Under the pieces are notes generated by a model. The model was given only the letters and a program-made list of their open reading frames with translations, was not told where the DNA came from and searched no databases. A program made the translations under genes and the position numbers. From Morinoia aosen (lineage: Eukaryota > Arthropoda > Malacostraca > Amphipoda > Talitridae), in assembly GCA_030386875.1 (NCBI GenBank), contig CM059576.1, positions 68,819,581-68,883,580 on the forward strand: a stretch of 64,000 nucleotides of DNA. Reading direction: 5' to 3'. Shown in pieces: positions 45,834 through 57,086 of this stretch; the stretch's first letter is position 1; each line of letters begins with the position of its first letter.

Positions 45834-45917
45834 ACACCTGCAGACGCAGTAACTAGTGGCAGACATAAACACCTGTTGACGCAGTAACTAGTGGCAGACA
45901 ACAACACCTGCAGACGT
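45834..45917 (-). repeat. 32/35-bp minisatellite, array B (about 2.5 units)
   Basis: Reads ACACCTGCAGACGCAGTAAC, TAGTGGCAGAC and so on, the complement of array A units. It is the shortest array and may show the satellite before expansion or after contraction. Confidence 0.9.
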
Positions 45918-46612
45918 CTGGATGATCCGTCTCATTTTACGCTCATAAAGGATGCTTAATAAACGTATCTTTTACATACATATGATTTCACCCACATCTG
46001 GAAACTTTATTTAAGAAAAATGTCGAATCCCGTCTATTTTGACAACTATGTGCTCCAGTGAATAATATTTCATTGGAAAACACATTCGTATTACCTAAAA
46101 CTATATTGTATACGTCACCATTTTCTTTCACAGAATTGATCAATCAATTCCCACACTGCCGATGCAATGCAATAATTAATTAGTCACCGTAAAAATAGTT
46201 TTTATAGTCATAGAGAATGTCGGATGAACGTGACCAACTCAAATAATTGAGTTCTACGCCGTCCATGCAACACACACGGTCGATGTATTAAATATCATTA
46301 TTGGACTTTGCAGGGCGTCCTAAATTACTTGCTTATTAGAACAGGTAAATTAATGGCTTATTGAAACAGGTTTATGTAACAGCGACGGTACTACGTGCAC
46401 TGAAGGGAAATTTTATTCTTTTTCAAAGGATGATTGAATTGCTGACAATGGTCTCGAATTACCGATGAGAAACAGAGGAAAGCACGTGACCAGTTCTGTG
46501 GGAAATTCTGAATGTTGGCTGTGTCTAATGAATTGTTGAAGTTGGGTACTACCAACACAAGCCTGCACGCAGCAGTCACGCATAGACACATCCACTTATC
46601 CAACCTTTTTTT
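45918..46612 (-). repeat. Core of the satellite-bearing unit, copy B
   Basis: 45930-46290 is the inverse of 57440-57950 (for example its complement TGATATTTAATACATCGACC versus TGATATTTAATACATCAACT). 46380-46600 is the inverse of 50255-50470 (complement AACTTCAACAATTCATTAGA in both). In copy C/D these two halves are separated by the mariner and retrotransposon insertions; here they are adjacent. A frame with PNFNNSLDTA and FP is shared by the two copies but is too broken to call a gene. Confidence 0.6.
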
Positions 46613-47511
46613 TTCCTGAAAAATTAACATGTTTTAGAACTATTTCTTTCAAACAATCTTATGTCAACTGAAGATAAAATTGCTTCTGTGAGACGACTTC
46701 TCATTTAAACGGTGTTAAAAAAAATGATAGTTCTAGGTACATTTTGTACATTTCTTGTTCATGGGGACAGTAGAGGGAGAGTATTCTTCATCTAGAACTT
46801 TTGCACAGAATTTTCAATGATAACTTTTAGATACTTATTCGGATCTTTAATTTTCTCATAAATTTATTTTCACCGTGGAATATTAAAAAATCCTAGACAT
46901 AAAGTTTGCACGATGAAATCGAGTATTAATGCAATATTTTACATGTCCCTCGTAAATACAACTGAAACAGTTCGTACCAAGACCAGTAAACGTTGAATCT
47001 GGACTTTTTCACACATACATCCAGTACATCATCACATCACGAAAACATCATCACTGTTCTCTAGGAGACTTACAATGATGATGCTTGTATTGAGTTCAAA
47101 CTTGGTCAAATTAGTGTATAAAACCATAGGTTTGCCATATTTTAGGTGATAACGATCAGTTGTGGCACAAATAGATCCTGACTAACTTGGCATGCTCCTG
47201 TCCAGGGCCTCGTTGGATGGTCCAGTTCTTGGCACCAAAATAAGACATGCAAAAATATTGGTATAGTCCCCGCTACCCATAGCGGCATATATTCCTGTAA
47301 TTCCTTTCTTGCAGTTACCCTAAACATAACTGAGTCCGGTGGTCTTAAACCAAGAAATTTGGAGTGGGCCCTAGCGGATGTCCTGAACCTGGGTTCAAGT
47401 ATAAAAATGGAACAATACAATAAATACACTGCCAGACAACTCTAATCACGATTGAGCGAAATGAATTGCTTGGGTGATAAGATTCAGGAATTCAAGTTGC
47501 TTAACCAGTTG
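46613..47511. other. No gene recognised
   Basis: A 95-codon minus-strand ORF at 47142-47429 lies in a GC-richer patch but has no recognisable domain. CTGGGTTCAAGT at 47390 resembles a B box but lacks an A box at the right spacing. Confidence 0.4.
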
Positions 47512-47832
47512 TGCTCGTCGTAGCCGTGAGACTAGCGAACTTGCCTCCGTCCAGGCAGACCCTGGTTTGAGTCCCGGCGCTGGTGGCGATTTTCTCTGCT
47601 GGGTATAGGGGAAAAATTCCAAGCACAATACCCCACTCTACCCAGGTGTCTGAAATGGGTACCGGTCTTGACCGGGGGAAAGCGTAATTGCGTCCCGGCG
47701 TTAGTTATAAGGCATTTGAAAATCCAATGTACAAGGTGATATGTATCAGGCTTGAAATTGGAAATAAAGCATCCGTAGATGCCTTCATTATTATTATTAT
47801 TATTATCATTATTATTATTCATTATTATTATA
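47512..47832 (+). mobile_element. tRNA-derived SINE, full-length copy
   Basis: Head TAGCCGTGAGACTAGCG (A-box-like) and GGTTTGAGTCCCGG (B-box-like) about 35 bp apart. The body has GGCGATTTTCTCTGCTGGG, CCACTCTACCCAGGTGTCTG and CGGTCTTGACCGGGGGAAAG, then GTTATAAGGCATTTGAAAATC, GCATCCGTAGATGCC and an (ATT)n tail at 47788-47832. Pol III promoter boxes plus a simple-repeat tail define a SINE. Two relatives occur at 30681-30959 and 39417-39605. Confidence 0.85.
47788..47832 (+). repeat. (ATT)n microsatellite tail of the SINE
   Basis: About 14 ATT units with one ATC and one CATT interruption. It forms the 3' tail of the SINE, and the copy at 30681 has only a remnant. Confidence 0.9.
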
Positions 47833-49439
47833 GGATTCAGAGACAAACGAATACTTCAAACAGCTCCGTTGAACCTAGCGTAGACCACCACTCTGATGTG
47901 TCTGATGCCCAATGAGTGTTGCATCCATCGTTCTTATACCGAGTCAAGCCTGACTTACCAAATGGATTCACTGCTTTGGCATTCTACAAGAATATTTTTT
48001 CGAATCTGGAAAGAGTCGAAGCTCACTCGAATTTACCTAATGTAATATCGTAGGCTTGATGATGGGAGTGAAATATTCTGAAGATAATGAAGATCTAACT
48101 CCCCAACCAGATAATGCGTTTGTAATTTGTTTCCGATATTTCTCATTCATTTCAAATTGGACAAATTTCTTTACCCAGTGTTTGCTTTGTTTTGTATTCG
48201 ATCGGCAACTGAATCATTTTTGGTCGAGTTATTCGATCACGAGAGAAATGCTTCGTAAGACAACATGTCACCTCTGATTGTTGAATCGCATTATTTGACT
48301 TTTTATTTATTCATTACTGTATAAATCATTTCTCTATCTTTTTTGTTGCAATATTTATTGATATTTTGGTGCTATTGTAGGTACGGTGCTACTGAAGCAC
48401 GCACCCACACCAGCACCGTACCTACACCAGCACCATAACAAAAAATACCACAACGTAAGAATAAGAACAAAACGGTAATGTATTGGTATTTACATTTATG
48501 TAAATGTAAGAAGCGATATAGCATCAACAGTGGAAGTCAGCATGTTGTTGTTCAGTGGAATTGAGAAGTAAAGGGAAAATTATTTGACCTAAGTTTTGAT
48601 GACGGAACGTCGAAAGAAATTAGTTCGTTTCAAAATAAATTTTTTCATTCTAACAAATTTTATGTGAAATCATTTTCTTTACAAAAACTCATCATATTAT
48701 TGCAAAGATAACAAATTTTACCAACTTTTCAAGGTACAAATTCTACGTCTATCATAATTAAAAACAAGTTGAGGTGTATATCTGTATTTTATAAATCTAG
48801 GAGCCATAATTTAAGTTGATGTTCAGCATTTGCCGTCGATTTAATGGCATTAACTATCTGTCACAATTGTGATATAACAGAATAGGCGTCACCGGCGCCC
48901 GACAGCAGTAATCTGTGGAGCGTTCGTAGATGTTGTAGGAGATGTTTGAAGAAGAATAGTTGCAGTAATTATAATATGCAATAATGAGCTAGTTAGGCCA
49001 TTTCAAAACGACAATGGACTGATATGTACATATTGTGTTGTTCAGTGGAGTTAATACTAAAGTGAATAATGATTACAAACAAATTCCGAAATTTGAATCA
49101 CAAAATAAATTAGTTAGCCTTCGCAATTATTGAAATTGTTTCAACTGAGGTTGTGTGGAGATCATTTTTTGACGTAAATGTGATAATAATTTTGATCATA
49201 AACAAATTATTAAAACTTTCCACAGCAGGTTATTTTGGAATTATTTAGATTGTGAAACATTGAATGGCATAAATTTCCAGCTCTCAAATAACAAGGCTAA
49301 AATTGAATAGGGTGTCACTATTCGACCACAAAGTCGGGTTGAAAATACCCTACTTCGCACTAAAATTTCTGCAGCCGCATCCGGCGCCCTAAACCGACAG
49401 CTGACCGTGCCCCACCGGTGGTGGTTGTAGCAGTTAAAT
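47833..49439. other. No gene recognised, apart from the hairpin listed separately
   Basis: AT-rich sequence with no domain. A motif TTGATGACGGAACGTCGAAAG at 48595 vaguely resembles a ribozyme core but lacks the invariant first C. Confidence 0.4.
48363..48440. other. Long imperfect hairpin
   Basis: TGTAGGTACGGTGCT pairs perfectly with AGCACCGTACCTACA across a 21-nt loop. After a 2-nt mismatch the stem continues with TGGTGCT/AGCACCA, for at least 24 paired bases. It could be a short foldback element or a structured RNA; nothing nearby decides. Confidence 0.5.
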
Positions 49440-49656
49440 CATTCTGAATAGATCAGTGTGCAAACAAGTGCCTGCATGGTTGAGTTAGGTTGCGTCATCC
49501 AGATACCTGACTTCCGAACAGACACCTGAGGTCAGTTTTTTGTAAGCACGCCACCATTTTCACTACGTAGTTCACCGCCTGAATATAGAAAATTGCATCG
49601 TTTAGCCGCACGTAATGAGACATTAGCTGATGGTGGTGGGGACATTGAAGTGAACA
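49440..49656 (-). repeat. Satellite-associated flank, copy C
   Basis: The complement reads GTGTTCACTTCAATG, TCCCCACCACCATCAGCTAA, GCGGCTAAACGATGCAATTT, AAAATGGTGGCGTGCTTAC and TCGGAAGTCAGG, matching copies A and B. Confidence 0.6.
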
Positions 49657-50097
49657 CATCTGCAGACGCAGTAACTAAAGGCAGACAACACCTGCAGACA
49701 CAGGAACTAAAGGCAGACAACAACACCTGCAGACGCAGTAACTAGTGGCAGACAGCAACACCTGCAGACGCAGTAACTAGTGGCAGACAACAACACCTGC
49801 AGACGCAGTAACTAGTGGCAAACAACACCTGCAGACGCAGTAACTAGTGGCAGACAACAACACCTGCAGACGCAGTAACTAGTGGCAGACAACAACACCT
49901 GCAGACGCAGTAACTAGTGGCAGACAACAACACCTGCAGACGCAGTAACTAGTGGCAGACAACAACACCTGCAGACGCAGTAACTAGTGGCAGATAACAC
50001 CTGCAGACGCAGTAACTAGTGGCAAACAACAACTGCAGACGCAGTAACTAGTGGTAGACAACACCTGCAGACGCAGTTACTAGTGGCAGACAACACA
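49657..50097 (-). repeat. 32/35-bp minisatellite, array C
   Basis: About 13 units in minus orientation (ACACCTGCAGACGCAGTAAC, TAGTGGCAGACAAC). It ends at 50097, where non-repeated DNA starts with ACAATGGCGGATTC. Confidence 0.95.
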
Positions 50098-50470
50098 ACA
50101 ATGGCGGATTCAATGGAATCAAAAGCTAAAGGTAAAAATTACGTGACACATATTTGGATGCCAAAATGTTAAAATACTTTAGTTTGTCATAGAATTTTTT
50201 ACAATTTTCAACTTTTCACAACTTCTTGCAATTTCTAATTTTTTACAATTTTTACAGTTTCACAAGTCTGCTGCGTGCAGACTTGTGTTATTAGTACCAA
50301 ACTTCAACAATTCATTAGACACAGCCAAAATTCAGGAATTTCCCTTACAATTAGTCACGCGCTTTCTTCTCCTTCGCATTCAGCAATTCGAGATCATTGT
50401 CAGCAATTCAATCATCCTTTGAAATAAAGAATTTCTCCACTCAGTACGGTGTAGTACCGTCGCTGTTATA
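50098..50470 (+). repeat. Core of the satellite-bearing unit, left half (copy C/D)
   Basis: 50255-50470 matches the complement of 46380-46600 closely. It ends at CGTCGCTGTTATA, where the mariner-like terminus starts. Confidence 0.6.
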
Positions 50471-50766
50471 CAAACAGGGTGTTCAGAACAAGAGATACAA
50501 CATTGCACGCCAAGTAGAAATTGACCAAATAAAAATTCAGTTTGGCTTCTATAAATAATTATGAAAAAAAATCGAGTTTATGAGATTTTAGCTGTTTGTT
50601 GGTTTAAGGGATGAAATTTAAATAAACAATTATTCGCAATATTTACCTAAAGTTTACGTTACAAACACTTATATTCTATTAAAGCTTACAACAATAAAAT
50701 TTAGGTTTAGTGATTTTTGGAAAATAAGTTTCATCAAGAAGGACCCATTGCTACACCCATTGAAGC

Positions 50767-50779
50767 TGAGGAAGATATC
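50767..50779. other. Target-site duplication (5') of the non-LTR element
   Basis: TGAGGAAGATATC, repeated exactly at 57074-57086 (14 bp if the preceding C is counted). It lies within the transposase fragment of the mariner-like remnant, whose reading resumes after the second copy. Confidence 0.92.
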
Positions 50780-51111
50780 CCCCCTCGCGCCATCCTGCCC
50801 TTGTCGTGGGGAGGGGGCTTGCGTGTCTCGAGGAAGGCGGGGGCTGGGCCTTCGGGGAGAATTGGTCTCCCCGGCAGATTCAATCATGTTGGAGTGGCTC
50901 TGCTGGAGAGATCAGACCAACTGGGGTGGCAAAACCCCAAGCTCAAAGTTTAACTGTGCTGATGAGCTGAGTGGTCGCCGGGGTTAAAAGGCGGCAATAA
51001 GCAGTTTTTTCAGCTCTGTCACTCTTCAGATTGGCAGAGCCCTCTCCCAGGGGCGGGCAACTGGGAGTTGTATTCTCTCTACAGACCCGCCGTTTTTGAA
51101 CCAGCCTCTCC
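50780..51111 (+). promoter_or_regulatory. 5' UTR with presumed internal promoter
   Basis: GC-rich leader between the target duplication and the ORF1 start. Such elements use an internal Pol II promoter here, but I see no definitive core motif. The short ORFs inside it (50717-50987) overlap the insertion point and are not conserved features. Confidence 0.5.
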
Positions 51112-53124
51112 ATGGGCGATTATGAAAATTCTGAAAACTCTCAGGGGATGGGGCCCCCTTCTCAACCCCAACCTTCTCTCGGCAATGACTCGGCGCTTCC
51201 CTCGGACTCTGCTGGGATGTCTAAAAGGACAACCAGCCCTACCTCTCCTTTGATGACCTTGAGCCCCCATATGGATTTTCCTCAGACCACTCCAAGGGTG
51301 ATGACTGCTGCACCCCTCAATAAAGACAGCGATTCTCACTTGACTGCAGAGAAACTTTCTGAAAACCCAGATGGCCTGAAATTTGAAACCCTAGAGCCCT
51401 ACCAACCAGCTTATAGAGGACGAGGACGACGAGCCCGGAGACCACGAGTCAACAGCTCCGTCTCCTTCTTCCCGCCGCTGGAGGAACAGAGACAAGCTCC
51501 TGAATACAAACGATTCTTCCATATTTACTCACCTACTGATGTGAACCTGTCTACCATCAACGTTATTAGGGCTAATGACGAGATAGAACGAACTATCGGA
51601 GGCCCGCCCAAGAATGTTAATGAAGCAAGATCAGGGCAACTGATAGTGGAGGTCTCAAACCAAGCCCAGAGTCGAGCCATTATGAACCTGAAATCTTTGG
51701 ATTCACACGAGGTGACTGTTGAACCACATAAAACTCTTAACCAAATAAAAGGCACTATTTATTACAGAAATAACCCCAAATTTTCACCTAGTGAAATCCT
51801 CGAGGGACTCAAGAGACACAAAGTTCTCGAGGTCTACCAAACAAAAAAGAGAGTCACTGGAGTCCTGATCGACCAACCAATTTATATATTAACCTTCGAT
51901 GCATGTCAGCTGCCCGCTGAGGTCTCGATAGGATGGACGAAGTGCTCTGTCAGGCAATATGTGCCCAAGCCCAGGCGGTGTTTTAAATGCCAAAAGTTTG
52001 GACATGGAGCTGGGACGTGCAGGGGTGACCTAAGTACCTGTTACCACTGTGCTGGAGAATTACATGAGTTACCTTGCTCCCGTCCTGCTTGCTGTTCTAA
52101 CTGTGAAGGACCTCACCCAGCCTCCTCCTTGAGCTGCCCAACCTATAAGAGGGAAGAAGAGATTATGGCCCTGCAGGTAAAAGATAGACTATCATATGTT
52201 GAAGCTAAGCGGAAAGTAGCCGCCCGCTATGTCAAACAGAACACTTCCTTCGCTGACGTTCTCAAGTCTACAAATGTGACTGCGACACACCGGACAGGCC
52301 GCTCGGTAACCTCCATGAGTGCTCCCTCCAGTTGGAGACCCCCGAACCCTGCTTCGGAGACTGTACCTGCTGGTACCCTGGAGAACATCGCTGCCTGTAC
52401 AGAAGTGAGCCTCTCAACAGAGAGCCAAGACACTCGAGATACCGAGCAGATCCCTACACCAAATCCTCCTTACAAAAATACCCCAACTTCGACCAGAGAA
52501 GAATCCCCTCTAATACTACCTGATATAAATCCAAGGGATGCCAGGAACACCACTGTTGAAGGCCGAAAAACTGAGAAACCCAAGACTCTTTCCGACCGAG
52601 ACAAGCCTCAAATCGCAGCAAAGCCAAATATTACTGCCCCTGATGCAGCTCACCCCACGAGCCAAACCCAAACTCGGAAGCCAGTTGAAATGGAGGTGAG
52701 TACCGGAATCCCTCGAAAGCGCCTTCAAAGCGGAACACCACCAAAAGATCTTAGCCACAACAAAATCCCTAAAGGGCAATCGGATTCTAGGCATGAAGGA
52801 AGGGCATACCCAATAAGTAGAAGGAACACAACCTCACAGACCCACCTCTCCAGAGATAGTTTTAAAAAGCCCTCGCAGCCTCACTCGCGGAGAATGCATT
52901 CTCTAGACAGAGTCACTGAAGTCCCAGCTGACATCAGTGCAGACCTCCTCAAGAAATATCCTCCTCCTCCTAACCTCCCGTCAACGCCCCCGCCTGCTAT
53001 CCCTATGCAGGTTTGGGGAGAAACCAGAAGAAAGTCAGACGGAGAACGACCTTTTCCTACCATTGTAAGCCAACAGATTCGGAATTTAGAAAGAAGAAAA
53101 GACCCACCAAGAAATCTCCCTTAA
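51112..53124 (+). CDS. ORF1: gag-like protein with three CCHC zinc knuckles
   Basis: 670 codons, ATG at 51112, stop TAA at 53122-53124. The N-terminal 100 residues are Ser/Pro-rich and low complexity, followed by GRGRRARRPR (basic) and a gag/RRM-like region (about 140-280). The knuckles are CFKCQKFGHGAGTC (C-x2-C-x4-H-x4-C), CYHCAGELHELPC, and CSNCEGPHPASSLSC, at roughly residues 290-340. The C-terminal 300 residues are hydrophilic Pro/Ser/Thr-rich. It binds the element RNA to form the ribonucleoprotein. It is intact. The long minus-strand ORFs opposite are shadows. Confidence 0.93.
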   Translation: MGDYENSENSQGMGPPSQPQPSLGNDSALPSDSAGMSKRTTSPTSPLMTLSPHMDFPQTTPRVMTAAPLNKDSDSHLTAEKLSENPDGLKFETLEPYQPAYRGRGRRARRPRVNSSVSFFPPLEEQRQAPEYKRFFHIYSPTDVNLSTINVIRANDEIERTIGGPPKNVNEARSGQLIVEVSNQAQSRAIMNLKSLDSHEVTVEPHKTLNQIKGTIYYRNNPKFSPSEILEGLKRHKVLEVYQTKKRVTGVLIDQPIYILTFDACQLPAEVSIGWTKCSVRQYVPKPRRCFKCQKFGHGAGTCRGDLSTCYHCAGELHELPCSRPACCSNCEGPHPASSLSCPTYKREEEIMALQVKDRLSYVEAKRKVAARYVKQNTSFADVLKSTNVTATHRTGRSVTSMSAPSSWRPPNPASETVPAGTLENIAACTEVSLSTESQDTRDTEQIPTPNPPYKNTPTSTREESPLILPDINPRDARNTTVEGRKTEKPKTLSDRDKPQIAAKPNITAPDAAHPTSQTQTRKPVEMEVSTGIPRKRLQSGTPPKDLSHNKIPKGQSDSRHEGRAYPISRRNTTSQTHLSRDSFKKPSQPHSRRMHSLDRVTEVPADISADLLKKYPPPPNLPSTPPPAIPMQVWGETRRKSDGERPFPTIVSQQIRNLERRKDPPRNLP

Positions 53125-53133
53125 TGTCGCTCA

Positions 53134-56100
53134 ATGCACAATATCATACAATGGAATTGCCGTGGTTTTAGACGAAATTATGAAGACTTGCAAGCTATAT
53201 TACGAGAACACCAACCTGCATGCATATGCCTACAGGAGACCATGCTTGGTAATATCAGGCCTGGCAACCTCCAACAGTACAATGTGGAGGCCTCCTCCTC
53301 CAATCCTAACCCTGTTCCTGGCTCCGGACTTGCAGTTTTAATCAGGTCTGACGTGCCGCAACTCAAGATAGATATAAATTCACCCTTTCAGACATTGGCA
53401 GTTCGAATCAAACTTGGCGCGATCTATCTCACCGTGTGTAACATATATATTCCCCCGAATCTGGCTCTCAATCCTGACGACTTACTCAATCTAACCACGC
53501 AGCTACCTCCTCCGTTTCTGCTGGCTGGAGATTTTAATGCTAAGCATGCTGCATGGGGCAACTCTATTAGCGATCAGAGAGGAAAAATCATTGAGCGATT
53601 GATCTCCACCACAGACATCTGTCTCCTAAACTCAGATGTCATGACTCACATCCACGTCCAAACTGGCTCCTCGTCGGCCATAGACCTCAGCCTCTGCTCA
53701 CCTGAAATATCTCCAGATATTGAATGGGCCATTCTGGAAGATACCCATGGGAGTGACCACTTCCCCATCATAATGACCTTACTGACTCGCCACCCCGTTC
53801 AGACTCAGCCGCGCTACAAACTCCACCGTGCTGACTGGAGTACCTTCGAAGCGCTGACCTCCCTCGAGGAAGAGGAAGTCCAAAGCGTGGATGATGCCGC
53901 AGAAAGAATCCGAAGAACTATTAATGACGCCGCATCCGTATCCATCCCGCGCTCAAGAGGCGGTTATGTGCAACATCGAGTGCCCTGGTGGAACGACAAC
54001 TGTGCGCGAGCCAACTATGAACGGAAAAGAGCTCTACGACGCTTCCAACGCAGTCGCACGGTTGCAGATAAAATTCTTTACCAGAGAGCGAGAGCCAGAG
54101 CCCAATTCATTAAGAAGGCAGCCAGGAAGCAATCTTGGCAACAATATGTATCCTCGCTGAACACCGACACACCAACCTCCAAGATATGGCAACGAATTCA
54201 GAAAATGAAGGGAAAAGGACGACAAAAACTGCCATCACTTGAAATAAACGGAGAACTGGTATGTGACCTAGATCGCGTAGCCACCCATCTAGCTGAACAT
54301 TTTGCGGAAATTAGCAGCGGGAGACATTTTTCGCCTACATTTATCCAACTTAAGCAACGACAAGAGGAAGAGGAACTTGATTTTACTACTGATGAACATT
54401 ATGCCTACAATGAGCCAATTACATATCTGGAAGTATTTCATGCCCTTCAACAATCCAGAAACACCGCACCAGGACCAGATGGAATATATTATAAAATGCT
54501 GAAAAAGATGCACCCTACAGCCATAACATATCTCCTCTCTCTTTACAACAAAGTCTGGGAAACGCACTCCTACCCCTCCGCGTGGCAATTAAGCATAATA
54601 ATGGCCTTTGCAAAGCCCAACAAACCCCCAACAGAAGCGACAAGTTACCGCCCAATAGCCTTGACAAGCTGCTTGGGAAAGCTTTTAGAGAAAATTGTCA
54701 ACATTAGACTGATGCGACATTTGGAATCCCAAGACCTCCTCTCCCCTGTTCAATTTGGGTTTCGACCTCTGAGGGGTACTACTGACGCCCTTGTTAGACT
54801 TCAAAACCATATTATCAGGCACCGCATCCAAGGTAAACACACTATGTGTATCTTTTTCGACATGCAGAAAGCTTACGACACGACTTGGCGATATGGAATT
54901 CTGAAGAGGGTACATGAGCTCGGTATAAGAGGCAACTTGGCTTTTTATCTTCGGGAGTTCCTGAGGCGGCGCTGCTTCAGAGTAAAGATTGGCTCTACTC
55001 TTTCCCCACTCATGACTCAAACTGAGGGTGTTCTCCAGGGCAGCGTTTTAAGCTGAACCTTGTTCTTGTTAGCCATCGACGCTATATCGAATGCCCTGCC
55101 AGCCAATATCTCATGTTCGTTGTACGTAGACGACTTCATGATCTATGCCTCCTCGAGATACCTGCCGGCTCTAACCCGTCGTATGCAGGATGCAGTTAAT
55201 AGAATAAATGCTTGGACTCGGGACCATGGATTCACCCTCTCCAGTGAAAAAACCGTTATGTTGCACATACAGCCCAGCCGGACCCACGAACCTACTCCCG
55301 AGCTACTCCTACAGGGTAGGCCAACAAGATCTTCCCCTACTGTGACGTTTCTGGGCATGATCTTTGATGACGAACTCTCATGGAAACCTCATTTAAAGGC
55401 TCTAAAAGGAAACTGTACCCGAAAGCTAAACCTTCTGAAATGACTTTCTAAGCTGACCTGGGGAGCAGATCGAGTGACCCTGCTGAGAATTTACAGAGCT
55501 ACCATCAGAGCAAAGCTCGACTACGGATGCATTATTTACCAAACTGCAAATGTCTCCTCCTTATCATTATTAGATCCAGTGCACAACAGTGCTTTGAGGC
55601 TATGCACAGGTGCCTTCAGGACATCGCCAGTTCTGAGTTTGCTCGCAGAGAGTGGCGAACCAGCCCTGCAGTACCGTCGAGCGCAATTAACGCTGCAGTA
55701 CCTCGTGCGGCTTAAGCAGATCCCTGCCTCGCCTACTTGGGACAGTGTGGTGGGAGACGCTCAAGCTGATGATGCCTTCCCCTACTTTCTTCCATCAGCC
55801 ACCGACTACGGGATTTTACTAGGCCTTTCACAACTCCCACCATTTGAGATTTCTCCGGCGCCAAGGGGAGGAGAGCCGACTTGGCGGATCCCAATTGGAA
55901 CTTTTTGCCCAGCTCTTGACTATCCCAAGAAAAATGATCAAACAAGCGTGCTACTGCGGCACCTGTTTATTGATCACCTACTGCAAAATCATCACGATGC
56001 TGTGAAGATATATACGGACGGCTCCAAGACCGACGGTGCCGTCGGTTGTGCCGCGGTCACAGAGGAGCAAACGGTGATGCACAGGTTGCTTCCCGAAACC

Positions 56101-56847
56101 TCAATCTACTCGGCGGAACTCCTCGCTATCCTCGCCGCCTTACGTATCGTAGAGGAGCGCCAGATCCAGGGACCATACGTAATACTTTCAGACTCTAAGG
56201 CAGCCCTCCTAGCCATCCGAAATTATAACTCGAAGAATCCGATTGTTGCTGAAATTGCCTGCAGCCTCGCGCGACTCTCCCGCACTCGGAAGCACGTATG
56301 TCTGTGTTGGGTGCCTGGACATGTTGATGTGCGCGGCAACGACAGAGCGGATGAAGCCGCGCGACAAGCCGCGGGCTCTACCATGCCTCCCCGAAATACA
56401 GCAGTCCCATGTCGAGATTTCTATCCTCTAATCAAAGCAGCGATTAGTGACATCTGGCAGCAGCAGTGGAACGACATCGATGAGAACAAGCTGCGAAAAT
56501 ACAAGAATACCGTCCGAGCCTGGCCCTCCTCGAGCCATCGTAACCGACGGCTTGAAGTCTTGTTGTGTCGCCTGAGGATCGGGCACACTCGCTTGACGCA
56601 TAAATACCTCATTGAGCGGAATCCTCAACCCCTCTGCGGCGACTGCTTGGTGCCACTCACGGTGCGCCACCTGCTGGCGGAATGCCCGAGCCTTGCCGAC
56701 TTCCGTTTGCAATATTACCCTACGTTGCCTAGAGATAACCATGATGCCTTCTTGGAAGGTATGCTGGGAGACCCTCACCGGGGCGCTTTTAATTTCGATT
56801 CATTAATTGCTTTTCTTTCTGATGCCCATCTTATAGACGAGATATAG
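53134..56847 (+). pseudogene. ORF2: endonuclease-reverse transcriptase-RNase H, two in-frame TGA codons
   Basis: ATG at 53134, nine bases after the ORF1 stop and in the same frame. 1238 codons to TAG at 56845-56847. The APE-type endonuclease has QWNCRG (N8), LQET (E35), GDFNAKH (D133, N135) and SDHFPI (D208, H209). The reverse transcriptase has SYRPIALTS, FGFRPLRGTTDAL, FFDMQKAYD (D576) and YVDDF (D666, D667). The RNase H has YTDGSKTDG (D962), SAELLAI (E995), LSDSKAA (D1020) and GNDRADEAA (D1070). A C-terminal zinc motif (CGDC...HLLAEC) follows. TGA interrupts at 55054-55056 (codon 641, between QGSVLS and TLFLLAID) and 55441-55443 (codon 770, after LNLLK). All catalytic residues I can name are present. 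Confidence 0.92.
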
Positions 56848-57073
56848 GATGCTTGATGATATTGTACATCCCTTATGAATTCGTGGCTCTTTGAGCTGAA
56901 CTTCTCAACATTAGCTTTCCTGACTCATTGACCTTTTAAACAGTTTTTGTCTCTCCTACGTGAACTCTCTGGAAATTAACCACTTGATTGGACACTGTGA
57001 ACATTGAGACCTTCGGCGCGTTATAGTCTTTGTTACTGAAGCGCTAGAAACCCGATTTTACTACTACTACTAC
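56848..57073 (+). other. 3' UTR and (TAC)n tail of the non-LTR element
   Basis: About 226 bp, non-coding, ending CGATTTTACTACTACTACTA then C just before the target duplication. A short trinucleotide tail instead of poly(A) is usual for I-like elements. Confidence 0.8.
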
Positions 57074-57086
57074 TGAGGAAGATATC
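57074..57086. other. Target-site duplication (3') of the non-LTR element
   Basis: TGAGGAAGATATC, identical to 50767-50779. Confidence 0.92.

Larger units (their letters stand above)
50780..57073 (+). mobile_element. Full-length non-LTR retrotransposon, I/Jockey type with RNase H
   Basis: A 6.3-kb element with a 330-bp GC-rich 5' UTR starting CCCCCTCGCGCC, ORF1 (gag-like), ORF2 (endonuclease, reverse transcriptase, RNase H, zinc motif), a short 3' UTR and a (TAC)n tail. It is bounded by a perfect 13-bp target duplication. RNase H next to an APE-type endonuclease and a gag with three CCHC knuckles points to the I clade or a near relative. It is complete at both ends, and the only visible lesions are two TGA codons in ORF2, so it is young or recently active. 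Confidence 0.95.

Noticed and set aside
47380..47400. tRNA gene suggested by GGGTTCAAGT
   Set aside because: No A box or cloverleaf can be built around it.
47142..47429. 95-codon minus-strand ORF
   Set aside because: No recognisable domain and no homologue in the window.
51079..52794. Minus-strand ORFs of 60-92 codons opposite ORF1
   Set aside because: Shadows of the strongly coding plus strand.
55054..55443. UGA recoding (selenocysteine or tryptophan) in the retrotransposon ORF2
   Set aside because: No selenocysteine insertion element is visible, other genes in the window use TGA as a lesion, and point mutation is the simpler explanation.
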